Counted from the stretch's first letter, positions 16,386-23,997 are shown. The stretch is 64,000 bases of DNA from Achromobacter spanius (GCF_003994415.1 NZ_CP034689.1:5146001-5210000); one strand, 5' to 3'. A program made the numbers and translations. Notes: generated by a model not told the origin, from the sequence alone.

Positions 16386-17360
16386 ATGAAGCTGAATTTC
16401 CAACGATTGCTGCGCGTGTGCGCGCTGGGCCTGGCCCTGGCCACGCCCGCCTTGTCCCAGGCGGCCTGGCCTGAAAAACCCATCACCTTGATCGTGCCGT
16501 GGGCTGCCGGCGGATCCACCGACATCCTGGCGCGCGTGCTGTCCGAAGGGCTGACCCAATCGCTCGGCCAACCGGTCATCGTGGAAAACCGCTCGGGCGC
16601 GTCCGGCAATATCGGCACCACCTTCGTGGCGCGCGCCAAACCCGACGGCTACACGCTGCTGGTGGGTTCGATGAGCACGCACACGATGAACCAGGCGCTG
16701 TATTCGAATATGCCCTTCGACGGCGTCAAGGACTTCACCCCCATCGCCGAACTGGCCCTGGTGACGAACACGATGGTGGTGCACCCCTCTGTGCCCGCCA
16801 AGAACGTGAAGGAATTCATTGCCTACGTGAAAGAGCGCCCGGACACCGTGGCCTACGCGTCGGCGGGACAAGGCTCGACCAACCACCTGAGCGCCGCGCT
16901 GTTTGAAAAGGCCGCTGGCGTGAAGATGATGCACATCCCCTACCGTGGCGGCGCGCCCGCGGTGCTGGACACGGTGGCCGGCCGCACGCAGGTGCTGTTC
17001 AGCGCCGGCACGCAGACCCTGCCGCACGTGCGCACCGGCAAGCTGACGCTGCTGGGCGTCACCGAAGAGCAGCGCTCGCCGCTGCTGCCCGAGGTGCCCA
17101 CGGTGGGCGAAACGCTGCCGGGCTATGAATTGTCGGTCTGGTACGGCGCCTTCGGCCCCGCCGGCATGCCGCCCGAACTTACCGCCCGCCTGAACCGCGA
17201 GATCAACCTGATCCTGAAGCGTCCCGAGGTCATCAAGAAGATGGGCGACATGGGCGTGCTGCTGACGGAAACCACGCCGGAACAGTTCGGCCAGATCCTG
17301 GCGCGCGATGCCGACAAGTACGGCAAGCTGATCAAGGAACTGGGAATCACCGCTGAATGA
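16386..17360 (+). CDS. Bug/TctC-family periplasmic substrate-binding protein
   Basis: A 324-residue binding protein of the tripartite tricarboxylate (Bug) family, greatly expanded in Bordetella and Achromobacter. A signal peptide covers about residues 1-26 (L-R-V-C-A-L-G-L-A-L-A, cleavage after SQA). The mature start is W-P-E-K-P-I-T-L-I-V-P-W-A-A-G-G-S-T-D, the family signature, followed by G-A-S-G-N-I-G and K-P-D-G-Y-T-L-L. Bug proteins bind carboxylates such as glutamate or aromatic acids. No TctA/TctB membrane genes are nearby, as usual for orphan Bugs. Being next to a gamma-glutamyltransferase, a glutamyl-type ligand is plausible. Confidence 0.92.
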   Translation: MKLNFQRLLRVCALGLALATPALSQAAWPEKPITLIVPWAAGGSTDILARVLSEGLTQSLGQPVIVENRSGASGNIGTTFVARAKPDGYTLLVGSMSTHTMNQALYSNMPFDGVKDFTPIAELALVTNTMVVHPSVPAKNVKEFIAYVKERPDTVAYASAGQGSTNHLSAALFEKAAGVKMMHIPYRGGAPAVLDTVAGRTQVLFSAGTQTLPHVRTGKLTLLGVTEEQRSPLLPEVPTVGETLPGYELSVWYGAFGPAGMPPELTARLNREINLILKRPEVIKKMGDMGVLLTETTPEQFGQILARDADKYGKLIKELGITAE

Positions 17361-17869
17361 ACGGCAAGCCGACTTCCGTGACGCCGGCGTTGGCTGGCGT
17401 ACAGGCGATTGCCCTGGCCTATGCCGCCGCCGACTCGGCGGCGGCCTTGCAGGCCATCGACGCCTACGCCCACGCCTCGCTGGAGCACACGCTGTGCACC
17501 GTCAACCGCTTTGACGCCGCCAGCATGCGCGTGGTGCGCCTGTACAGCTCCAACCCGCAAGCCTATCCACCGGGCGGCAGCAAGGACAAGCGCGATACGC
17601 CCTGGGGCCGGCACGTCTTGCTGGAACAACGCGTGTTCGTGGGCGAAGGGGAAGCGGCCATCCGCGAATTCTTCAACGACCACGACGCCATTCGCAAGCT
17701 GGGCCTGCAATCGGTCATCAACGTGCCCGTCGTATACAACGACGTGTGCCTGGGCACGGTGAATTTCCTGATGCCGCGCCCCAAGGTGTCGGACGCCGAC
17801 GTCGACAACGCCCGCCTGGCGGGCTTGCTGGCGTTGCCGGCGCTGTTGGCGGAGCGGCAAGCCAACTAG
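17357..17869 (+). CDS. Small GAF-domain protein
   Basis: A 170-residue protein made of one GAF-type domain. Visible core features are H-T-L-C-T-V-N-R-F near residue 45, P-W-G-R-H-V-L-L-E-Q-R and L-Q-S-V-I-N-V-P-V-V-Y-N-D-V-C-L-G-T-V-N-F-L, a classic GAF end strand. It has no attached kinase, cyclase or DNA-binding domain, so it could sense or bind a small molecule. It overlaps the Bug gene with ATGA and so is co-translated with it. Its stop codon overlaps that of phnE, coming the other way, within a CTAG. The ligand and partner are unknown. Confidence 0.8.
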   Translation: MNGKPTSVTPALAGVQAIALAYAAADSAAALQAIDAYAHASLEHTLCTVNRFDAASMRVVRLYSSNPQAYPPGGSKDKRDTPWGRHVLLEQRVFVGEGEAAIREFFNDHDAIRKLGLQSVINVPVVYNDVCLGTVNFLMPRPKVSDADVDNARLAGLLALPALLAERQAN

Positions 17870-18660
17870 ATCAACGCCCGCCGGATCCGCGAGGACAGCA
17901 TGTCGATGATCACCACGAAGGCCACGATGATGATCATCACCGCGCAGGTTTCGGCGTAGCGGAAGCTGCGGATGATTTCCCACAGCACGGTGCCGATGCC
18001 GCCGGCGCCCACAATGCCCACCACCGACGCCGACCGCACGTTGGATTCAAAGCGGTACAGCGAATACGAAATCCACAGCGGCAGCACTTGTGGAATAACG
18101 CCGTAGACGATTTCTTCTAACGCGTTGGCGCCGGTGGCGCGCACGCCTTCGACGGGGCGCGGGTCGATGGCTTCGACGGCTTCCGAAAACAGCTTCGCCA
18201 ACACACCCGTCGTGTGCACCCACAGGGCCAGCACGCCGGCGAACGGCCCCAGCCCCACGGCCACGATGAACAGCATGGCGAACACCATTTCATTGATGGC
18301 GCGGCACGCGTCCATCAAGCGCCGCATCGGCTGGTAGACCCAGGCCGGCACCATGTTCGACGAGCACAGCAGCCCCAGCGGCACGGCCAACACGATGGCC
18401 AGGAACGTGCCCCACACGGCGATCTGCACCGTGACGATCATCTCGTCCAGATACATGCGCCAGTCGCGGAAATTGGGCGGAAAGAAGTCCGCGGCAAACT
18501 GGGCCATGTTGCCCGAGTCGCGCAAGAGGTCCATGGGCCGCATGTCCGCGCCCTGCCATGACATGACCAGCAGCGCTAGAACGACGGCCCACACAAGCAG
18601 CACCGGCAGCGACGAGCGCGGCGCGGTGGGCAGGCGGGGGGAATGAGTGGCAAGGTTCAT
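17866..18660 (-). CDS. phnE: Phosphonate ABC transporter permease PhnE
   Basis: A 264-residue inner-membrane permease with about six hydrophobic helices. The cytoplasmic coupling motif E-x-V-R-A-T-G-A-N-x-x-E-E-I-V-Y-G-V-I-P is the PhnE form of the EAA loop. The family segments S-A-S-V-V-G-I-V-G-A-G-G-I-G and M-R-R-L-M-D-A-C-R-A-I-N-E are also present. It is the last gene of phnC-phnD-phnE. I took ATG 18660; a TTG ten codons upstream is possible. Neither has a strong ribosome site, and a hairpin at 18701 precedes it. Only one permease gene is present, so it should work as a homodimer. Confidence 0.92.
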   Translation of the reverse strand: MNLATHSPRLPTAPRSSLPVLLVWAVVLALLVMSWQGADMRPMDLLRDSGNMAQFAADFFPPNFRDWRMYLDEMIVTVQIAVWGTFLAIVLAVPLGLLCSSNMVPAWVYQPMRRLMDACRAINEMVFAMLFIVAVGLGPFAGVLALWVHTTGVLAKLFSEAVEAIDPRPVEGVRATGANALEEIVYGVIPQVLPLWISYSLYRFESNVRSASVVGIVGAGGIGTVLWEIIRSFRYAETCAVMIIIVAFVVIIDMLSSRIRRALI

Positions 18661-18700
18661 GGGGTGGGCGGTTCGCTTGAAGACGTTCAAAAAGGCAGGG

Positions 18701-18724
18701 CCGGCGCACCTTGCGATGCGCCGG
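18701..18724 (-). other. Intercistronic hairpin between phnD and phnE
   Basis: CCGGCGCA and TGCGCCGG form an 8-bp GC-rich stem with an 8-base loop. In the direction of transcription it is followed within 12 bases by TTTTT, giving it terminator character. It lies between the phnD stop and phnE and probably lowers readthrough or protects phnD mRNA, raising binding protein over permease. Confidence 0.55.
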
Positions 18725-18748
18725 TAATGCAGCGGCGATACGCCGCGC

Positions 18749-19732
18749 TTATTGCTTGGCGACGGCCGGCTGACCCAGGCTGGCCAGCTTCTTGTCCAGG
18801 TCAGCCAGTTGCTGTTGCTTTTCGGTCTGGCTCAGCGTGGTGTCGGATTCGACCTTGGCTTTTTCACGCGCCAGCTCGATCTGGCGAATCGGCACCAGTT
18901 GCTGGTTGTCGGACGCGCGGAAGCCTTGATAGGTCAGCGCCTTCAGGTTGGCCATCTCACGCTGGGCGTCCTTGCCCTTGCCGTAGTTGACGAAGAAGTC
19001 GCGGATGCGGCCCTTCAGGTCGGCGGGCAGGTCGGAACGCATGACCAGCGGGTCGGCCGGAATCAGCGGCGACTTCCACAGCACGCGCACGCTGTCGTGG
19101 GCGTCCTTGCCCGTGTTCAGGCGATAGCGTTCCAGCGCTTCGGTGTTGTTGACCGCCACATCCACCTGCTTGTTGATGACCGACAACAGGTTGGTTTCAT
19201 GGTTGCTGGAACGCATGGTCTTGAAGAAGGTCTTGGGTTCGATCTTGTTGGCGGCCCACAGGTAGTAGCCGGGCACGGCGGTGCCGGACGTGGAGTTGGG
19301 ATCGCCCGCGCCGTAGCTCAGTTTGCCCGGGCTCTTCAACACGTCATCCAGCGTCTTCAGGTTGCTGTCCTTGTTGACGATCAAGAGCGACCAATAGCCG
19401 GGGTTGCCGTCCTTGTCGATGACCGAGGCGAACACTTCGCCCTTGGCGCGGTCCACGGCTTCGATGGCCGACTTGTTGCCGAACCAGGCCACCTGCACCT
19501 TGTTGAAGCGCATGCCTTCGATGATGCCGGCGTAGTCCGACGCGAAGAAGGGTTTGACCGGCACGCCGATGGCGCGGCTCATGTCGTCAATGACGGGCTG
19601 CCAGACGGACTTCAGGTTGGTCGATGATTCGGTCGAGATGATGCCGAAGTTCAGCGTCTTGGCCTCTTCCGCGTGGGCTTGCGTGGACAAGGCCGCGGCG
19701 GCGATCAGGGTAACGAAGGTTCTGCGTAGCAT
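18749..19732 (-). CDS. phnD: Phosphonate ABC transporter substrate-binding protein PhnD
   Basis: A 327-residue periplasmic binding protein. The signal peptide is M-L-R-R-T-F-V-T-L-I-A-A-A-A-L-S-T-Q-A-H-A, with cleavage after AHA. The mature protein begins with the family pattern L-N-F-G-I-I-S-T-E-S-S-x-N-L-K-x-x-W-x-P. V-A-W-F-G-N-K-S-A-I-E, Y-W-S-L-L-I-V-N-K-D-S and D-P-N-S-T-S-G are ligand-pocket stretches of PhnD. The C-terminal 40 residues are helical and charged (E-K-A-K-V-E-S-D-T-T-L-S-Q-T-E-K). It delivers organophosphonates to PhnC/PhnE. Confidence 0.94.
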   Translation of the reverse strand: MLRRTFVTLIAAAALSTQAHAEEAKTLNFGIISTESSTNLKSVWQPVIDDMSRAIGVPVKPFFASDYAGIIEGMRFNKVQVAWFGNKSAIEAVDRAKGEVFASVIDKDGNPGYWSLLIVNKDSNLKTLDDVLKSPGKLSYGAGDPNSTSGTAVPGYYLWAANKIEPKTFFKTMRSSNHETNLLSVINKQVDVAVNNTEALERYRLNTGKDAHDSVRVLWKSPLIPADPLVMRSDLPADLKGRIRDFFVNYGKGKDAQREMANLKALTYQGFRASDNQQLVPIRQIELAREKAKVESDTTLSQTEKQQQLADLDKKLASLGQPAVAKQ

Positions 19733-19760
19733 GGGTGGCTCCGGGGTAGGAAGGGGCAAA

Positions 19761-19780
19761 GATGCCGCAAGGGCGGCATC
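19761..19780. other. Hairpin between phnC and phnD
   Basis: GATGCCGC-AAGG-GCGGCATC is a perfect 8-bp stem with a 4-base loop in the 59-base gap between phnC and phnD. In the phn transcript a U-run precedes rather than follows it, so it is more likely an RNA-processing or stability element than a terminator. Confidence 0.45.
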
Positions 19781-19791
19781 AAAAAAAGCAA

Positions 19792-20634
19792 TCAGGCGGC
19801 CTGCGCCAGCGTGGGCAGCGCCGCCAGGGCCGGCGACGGCTGCGTGTACTCGGGCAGCAGTTCGCTGAGTTCCGAGCCATACAGGTCGCGCAGCATTTCG
19901 GGGGTCAGGTCAGTGGCGCGGCCGTCGTACACGACCTTGCCGTGGCGCAGCGCCACCACGCGTGGGCAGTAGCGCAGGGCCACATCCACCTGGTGCAGCG
20001 ACACCACCACCGCCACCTTGCGGCTGCGGTTGATCTGGGCCAGCGTGTCCATCACACGGCGCGACGACTCGGGGTCCAGCGATGCAATGGGTTCGTCGGC
20101 CAGGATCACGCGCGCGTTCTGCACCAGCGTGCGTGCGATCGCGGCGCGCTGCTGCTGGCCGCCGGACAGCGTCGACGCGCGTTGAAATGCATAGTCGTCT
20201 ATACCAACTTGGGCAAGCGCTTCCAGCCCCTGGCGCACTTCATCGCGCAGGAACCAGCGCGTCAGGCTGCGCCAGAGCGGCACGCGCGGCAACATGCCGG
20301 TCAAGACGTTGGTGATGACCGGCAGGCGGCCCACCAGGTTGAACTGCTGGAACACGAAGCCGATGCCGGCGCGCGCCGCGCGCACGTCGCGGCTAAGGCG
20401 GCCATTGCGCTGGATGAGCTGGCCGTTGACCGTTACGCTGCCCGTGCCCGACTCACCCGCATCGCCCGCCACGAAACCCGCCAGATGGCGCAACAAGGTG
20501 GACTTGCCCGAGCCCGAGGCCCCCAGCAGCGCCACCATTTCGCCGTCGGCCACTTGCAGGCTGACGTTATCCAGCGCCTTGGTCCCGGCATGGAACGTTT
20601 TGCTCAAGGCCTGTACTTCGATGGCGTATGTCAT
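19792..20634 (-). CDS. phnC: Phosphonate ABC transporter ATP-binding protein PhnC
   Basis: A 280-residue ABC ATPase. Walker A is G-A-S-G-S-G-K-S-T, the signature is L-S-G-G-Q-Q-Q-R and Walker B is V-I-L-A-D-E-P-I-A-S-L-D. The A-G-I-G-F-V-F-Q-Q-F-N-L-V-G-R-L segment and the late H-Q-V-D-V-A-L-R-Y-C-P-R motif are characteristic of PhnC. The start at 20634 is the first gene of phnCDE and lies 48 bases after a Pho box. A 25-residue Ala/Pro-rich C-terminal extension follows the core fold. It powers uptake of phosphonates bound by PhnD. Confidence 0.94.
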   Translation of the reverse strand: MTYAIEVQALSKTFHAGTKALDNVSLQVADGEMVALLGASGSGKSTLLRHLAGFVAGDAGESGTGSVTVNGQLIQRNGRLSRDVRAARAGIGFVFQQFNLVGRLPVITNVLTGMLPRVPLWRSLTRWFLRDEVRQGLEALAQVGIDDYAFQRASTLSGGQQQRAAIARTLVQNARVILADEPIASLDPESSRRVMDTLAQINRSRKVAVVVSLHQVDVALRYCPRVVALRHGKVVYDGRATDLTPEMLRDLYGSELSELLPEYTQPSPALAALPTLAQAA

Positions 20635-20666
20635 CGCCTGATCCCCTTGGATGTGGTCATTGCGGC

Positions 20667-20700
20667 ATTCTGTTTTGGCGGCATGACAGTGCGATGACCC
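20667..20700 (-). promoter_or_regulatory. Pho box plus -10 element upstream of phnC
   Basis: On the minus strand GGGTCAT-CGCA-CTGTCAT (20683-20700) matches 12 of 14 PhoB half-site positions with the standard 4-base spacer. A CAGAAT -10 (20667-20672) follows after exactly 10 bases, the spacing typical of PhoB-activated promoters that lack a -35. This predicts that phnCDE is induced by phosphate starvation. Confidence 0.65.
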
Positions 20701-20839
20701 GGCAAGCGGAACCGGCAAGAGAAAAATCAGGGCCGGTAAGCGACTGAAAGATTGCCGTCACAAACCGCTTTGCGGACAGCTTGCGGCAGGCGGCGGCGCA
20801 GGTATATTCGAGGTGTTATCCCCATGCCTGGCGCTTATC

Positions 20840-21271
20840 ATGATCAAAGGTTCCTGCCTGTGCGGCCGCGTGGCTTACGAGATCGACGGCCCCCTCACCG
20901 ATGCCCTGAACTGCCACTGCGTCATGTGCCGCAAGTCGCACGGCGCGGCTTTTCGAAGCCGTGCCTCGGTGCAAGCGGTTGATTTCAAATGGACCAAGGG
21001 CGAAAACCACATCACTTGGTATGCCTCGTCGCCGGGCAATTACCGGGGTTTCTGCGAAGCCTGCGGCACGCCCCTGCTCAGCCGCTTCGACCACGCACCC
21101 GACGCCTATGGCCTGCCGCTGGGCGCCCTGGACGACGACCCCGGCGTCAAGCCCGCCGCGCACTGCCACGTGGCCAGCAAGGCGCCGTGGTTCGACATCA
21201 CCGACGATTTACCCCAGTATCCCGACAACTTTCCCGCCGAGATCGAATCGCACCAGCAAACCGTTACATAA
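20840..21271 (+). CDS. GFA-family zinc-binding protein
   Basis: A 143-residue protein of the glutathione-dependent formaldehyde-activating (GFA/CENP-V) fold. The zinc motifs are C-L-C-G near the start, N-C-H-C-V-M-C-R-K-S-H-G-A-A-F and F-C-E-A-C-G-T-P-L, the usual Cys arrangement for two Zn ions. The family includes one S-hydroxymethylglutathione synthase, but most members have no proven reaction. The start at 20840 (MIKGSCLCG) places the first motif at the usual distance; an upstream GTG at 20813 is less likely. It is divergent from phnC with no evident functional link. Confidence 0.88.
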   Translation: MIKGSCLCGRVAYEIDGPLTDALNCHCVMCRKSHGAAFRSRASVQAVDFKWTKGENHITWYASSPGNYRGFCEACGTPLLSRFDHAPDAYGLPLGALDDDPGVKPAAHCHVASKAPWFDITDDLPQYPDNFPAEIESHQQTVT

Positions 21272-21787
21272 ACCAGCAAGCGGAAGCGCTGCCGCCCGGC
21301 GGCGCGCCCGCTGGGGCTCTGCGGCTTGCGCCCCCGCGGAGCAGAGTCGTTCAGCAGCAACTATCACGGTGCTGCCACGGATAAATACTGGCTAAGCGCA
21401 GCGCTTTGCAGTAACATCAGTCCGTGATTTTTCCGCAAAAACCGGGCTTCGGTCACTCTGCGTGCCAACCTGTACTCCTTCGGGCAACGCCCCTAGATAC
21501 CCAGGCTGCTCCCGGTTTGGTTGAGATAAGCCACTGGATAGTCCAATGGATTACCCACCACGGGATCGCCCGGTTGGACGTCACTGGGGAATCTTGCCGA
21601 GCAACCTCACCGAGTGACCTCACTGAGCGATCTCACCCCAGCCCACGCGCCGCAACCCCTGCGCCGCAAGGTATCGCAGCAACGCTCCAACCCGCTTCTT
21701 CCGGAGCTGTGCAATTGCACGGCATCGCGACCAAGCCGCGCCCCGCGCGCACATTGCCCACGCTGCGCGAGTATCCGCCATTTCAGA
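21272..21787. other. Non-coding stretch upstream of IF-1 leader
   Basis: Between the GFA gene and the IF-1 leader hairpins about 516 bases lack a convincing gene. A plus-strand frame from 21424 runs into the IF-1 start but has no ribosome site, mixed low-complexity composition and no family resemblance. No tRNA, terminator with T-run or clear promoter was recognised. Part of it is probably the promoter and long 5' leader of the IF-1 gene. Confidence 0.4.
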
Positions 21788-21897
21788 CATCCGCTTCGGA
21801 TGCCGTGGCCTTTACCCGCGCTTGCCCGAACGTTTTACGTTCAACCGCTGGACCTGGTTATCTGTGTCCAACGCGCATGCCGCTTCGTGCGGCGCGT
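21788..21897 (+). promoter_or_regulatory. Three tandem hairpins in the 5' leader of the IF-1 gene
   Basis: Three small hairpins lie in the 155 bases before the start codon. CATCCG-CTT-CGGATG is at 21788-21802 and GAACGT-TTT-ACGTTC at 21828-21842. GCCGC-TTCGT-GCGGC is at 21879-21893, closed further by ACGC/GCGT at 21871-21874 and 21894-21897. All stems are perfect. The last ends about 30 bases before the AAGGAG ribosome site. A structured leader suggests RNA-level control, for example by temperature or growth state; this is inference. Confidence 0.5.
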
Positions 21898-21940
21898 CAT
21901 GCCGCCGGCCTGGCTGCGCGTATTGATCAAGGAGTAGAGA

Positions 21941-22204
21941 ATGGCTAAAGAAGAACTCATCGAATTGGATGGCATTGTTGACGAAGTGCTGCCCGATAGC
22001 CGCTACCGCGTCAAACTGGACAACGGCATCGAAGTCGGCGCTTACGCCTCCGGCCGTATCCGCAAGCACCGCATCCGCATCCTGGCGGGTGACCGTGTCA
22101 CCCTGGAAATGTCGCCTTATGACCTGACCAAGGGCCGCATCAATTTCCGCCACAAGGACGAACGCGCTCCCGCGCCGCACCGTCCCCAGCAATACCGCCG
22201 TTAA
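21941..22204 (+). CDS. infA: Translation initiation factor IF-1 (87-residue paralogue)
   Basis: An 87-residue OB-fold protein of the IF-1 family, which binds the ribosomal A site during initiation. It begins M-A-K-E-E-L-I-E-L-D-G-I-V-D-E-V-L-P-D-S-R-Y-R-V and contains R-I-R-K-H-R-I-R-I-L-A-G-D-R-V and Y-D-L-T-K-G-R-I-N-F-R, all typical. It is longer than the usual 72 residues because of a basic, Pro-rich tail (P-A-P-H-R-P-Q-Q-Y-R-R). Betaproteobacteria often carry a standard infA in a ribosomal operon plus a longer copy like this. An AAGGAG site lies 6 bases before the ATG. Confidence 0.92.
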   Translation: MAKEELIELDGIVDEVLPDSRYRVKLDNGIEVGAYASGRIRKHRIRILAGDRVTLEMSPYDLTKGRINFRHKDERAPAPHRPQQYRR

Positions 22205-22250
22205 GCCAGGGCCTCAGGGCCGGCCTGTTGGCCGGCTCCCCCTGGCTTTT
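22205..22250 (+). terminator. Intrinsic terminator of the IF-1 gene
   Basis: GCCAGGG (22205-22211) pairs with CCCTGGC (22240-22246), and an inner GCCGGCC-TGTT-GGCCGGC stem (22219-22236) stacks within. TTTT follows directly. It begins right after the stop codon. Confidence 0.85.
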
Positions 22251-22380
22251 CGTCGCCCGGCCACTGGGCGCACCGCCCTTAAGGCCACGGCGCGACATGC
22301 CGTAATGCGTGGAACGTCCGTTCGTGAAAAAATGGCAAGCTGCTCAGGCGCAATGTCTGGCAGGAAACGCATGAAGCAAG

Positions 22381-22668
22381 ATGGATTTCAAAGAAGAACT
22401 GCAAGCCGCTGCTGACCAGCTTTCCCTGGCGCGAAGAAAGTTCGCGAAAGGGGAGGAAGGCCTGCGCCTTTTGCATCAGTCGCGCGAGGCGTTCATCAAC
22501 AGCCTGCGCAATACCGGCCTGACGTACTCCGAAGCCAAGGTCAAGTACGACAACTGCCTGGACGAGCAAGAGGCCGCGCAGCACGACGTGCGCCAGCAGA
22601 TGGACTATGCCGAGCGCATGCACCAGTACGTGCTGAACAAGATCGCGCAGCAGACGGCCACCGCCTGA
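22381..22668 (+). CDS. Small helical hypothetical protein
   Basis: A 95-residue protein with no family I recognise. It appears all-helical and coiled-coil-prone: M-D-F-K-E-E-L-Q-A-A-A-D-Q-L-S-L-A-R-R-K-F, then a middle helix with H-Q-S-R-E-A-F-I-N-S-L, and E-A-A-Q-H-D-V-R-Q-Q-M-D-Y-A-E-R-M-H-Q-Y-V. There are no membrane segments. Codon use matches its neighbours, and the coding pattern is steady over the whole length. It stands alone between the IF-1 terminator and a convergent peptidase gene. Confidence 0.65.
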   Translation: MDFKEELQAAADQLSLARRKFAKGEEGLRLLHQSREAFINSLRNTGLTYSEAKVKYDNCLDEQEAAQHDVRQQMDYAERMHQYVLNKIAQQTATA

Positions 22669-22675
22669 TGCGCGC

Positions 22676-22695
22676 GCCGGGCACGCCGGCCCGGC
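22676..22695. terminator. GC-rich hairpin between convergent genes
   Basis: GCCGGGC-ACGCCG-GCCCGGC forms a 7-bp stem in the 42-base gap between the small gene ending at 22668 and the peptidase gene ending at 22711. It has no T-run and may serve either transcript as a weak terminator. Confidence 0.4.
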
Positions 22696-22710
22696 ATTGA
22701 ACCAGCGGAA

Positions 22711-23595
22711 TCAGGGCTTGAAGGCCCCGATGAAAATGGCCGGGTCCACCCGCGCATCATTCAGGCTGATGTTCCAGTGCAAATGCGGGCCGGTCGCGCG
22801 CCCCGTGGCGCCCACCTTGCCCACCACGCCACCTCGCGGCACCTCGTCGCCCACCTTCACGTCTACGGCCGACATATGGCAGAACATGCTGATGAAGCCC
22901 TGGCCGTGGTCGACGAACACGGTCTTGCCGTTGAAGAAATAATCCCCCACCAGCACCACCACGCCCGCCGCCGGCGCCTTGATCGGCGTGCCCGCGGGCA
23001 CGGCGAAGTCCAGCCCTGAATGCGGATTGCGTTCCTGGCCGTTGAAAAACCGGCGCAGCCCGAACGGGCTGGACAGGCGGCCACCGTTCACGGGGCGGTC
23101 CAGCAGTACATTGCTGGGCGTGACCCCGGCGCGATACGTCCGATAGGCCGCAACCTGCTCGGCCAGCTCGCGTTCGATGCGCTTCATGTCGTCTGGATTG
23201 GGATCCACCTGGCGCCGATTCTTCAGGGTGATGTGCTGCGCCACGTAGTCCTTGGCGCCCACCTTGAACGCCAGCTTGCGTTCGCCGTTGGCGTCGCGCA
23301 CCACGGCGTGCTGCTCGCCCGGCTTTGCGGTAAGCGGGATGCCCACCACGGCGATCCATTGTTTGCCTTCTTCACGCAGGACCATCACGCGCCGGTCCTG
23401 GAACGTGACTTCGGGCGCAATGTCGGCATCGCCCAGCGCCAAGACGGCCACGCCGCCCGGCACCGGGGCATTCAGCTTGCGTGAAATGTAGCCTTGCTGG
23501 ACTGCCGCCCGCGCGGGCAGCCCCATCAACACGGCCGCGGTCGCAACGCCCAGCCGCAGTACGGCGCGGCGCGAGGTCAAGGCGTTCACAGACAC
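22711..23595 (-). CDS. M23 (LytM-type) metallopeptidase, secreted
   Basis: A 294-residue exported protein with a Tat-like signal (S-R-R-A-V-L-R-L-G-V-A-T-A-A-V-L-M-G, cleavage near ARA). The N-terminal half (about 30-150) is a beta-rich domain. The C-terminal M23 domain shows H-S-G-L-D-F-A-V (the H-x3-D zinc motif), F-C-H-M and H-L-H-W, so all zinc ligands are present and it should be an active peptidoglycan endopeptidase. It overlaps the lipoprotein gene upstream (ends 23586) by 10 bases. Cell-wall remodelling is the likely role. Confidence 0.92.
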   Translation of the reverse strand: MSVNALTSRRAVLRLGVATAAVLMGLPARAAVQQGYISRKLNAPVPGGVAVLALGDADIAPEVTFQDRRVMVLREEGKQWIAVVGIPLTAKPGEQHAVVRDANGERKLAFKVGAKDYVAQHITLKNRRQVDPNPDDMKRIERELAEQVAAYRTYRAGVTPSNVLLDRPVNGGRLSSPFGLRRFFNGQERNPHSGLDFAVPAGTPIKAPAAGVVVLVGDYFFNGKTVFVDHGQGFISMFCHMSAVDVKVGDEVPRGGVVGKVGATGRATGPHLHWNISLNDARVDPAIFIGAFKP

Positions 23596-23924
23596 AGGTT
23601 CGCAGGCTCGATGATGCTTTGGTCGCGGCGGGCGATGCGCGTCGACAGGCGCGTTTCGGTCTTGCCCTGCCAGGTGGTGGTGGTCAGCACGGCTTCGACG
23701 CCCAAGCTGTCTGCCTGGATCAATTCAAATCCATTACGCACCGCCTTCTGCTCGAAGTTGACGCCCATGTTCTTCCAGGCGTTGGCCACGCAGGTCGTGT
23801 AGGCCTCGGCTGTGCGCTGGGTGGATCCGTAAAAAACGGGCTCGCGATCACGCACGTCTTTGACGTTGGCGCAGGCCGACAGGGTAGCCAGGACGGTAAG
23901 GGACAGGGCAATACGAACCTTCAT
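23586..23924 (-). CDS. Small lipoprotein of unknown function
   Basis: A 112-residue protein with a lipoprotein signal (M-K-V-R-I-A-L-S-L-T-V-L-A-T-L, lipobox L-S-A-C), giving a mature protein of about 90 residues anchored by Cys. Two further cysteines (Y-T-T-C and N-L-C-L) could form a disulfide. The body contains Y-T-T-C-V-A-N-A-W-K-N-M-G, which I cannot tie to a named family. The ATG at 23924 places the signal correctly. It is co-directional and overlapping with the M23 peptidase, suggesting a shared envelope role. Confidence 0.75.
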   Translation of the reverse strand: MKVRIALSLTVLATLSACANVKDVRDREPVFYGSTQRTAEAYTTCVANAWKNMGVNFEQKAVRNGFELIQADSLGVEAVLTTTTWQGKTETRLSTRIARRDQSIIEPANLCL

Positions 23925-23997
23925 GACGGGCGAACTCTCAAGCAAAAAGTGGATGGGCGGCCAAAACTATAACGCAGCGCTATCACGCAGCAGCGCC

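Noticed and set aside
20672..20689. An alternative Pho box, CTGTCAT-GCCG-CCAAAAC, upstream of phnC
   Set aside because: Its second half matches only 3 of 7 positions; the overlapping site at 20683-20700 is much better and correctly spaced.
21424..21948. A 174-codon frame upstream of and overlapping the IF-1 start
   Set aside because: No ribosome site and no recognisable protein features; it runs through the leader hairpins.
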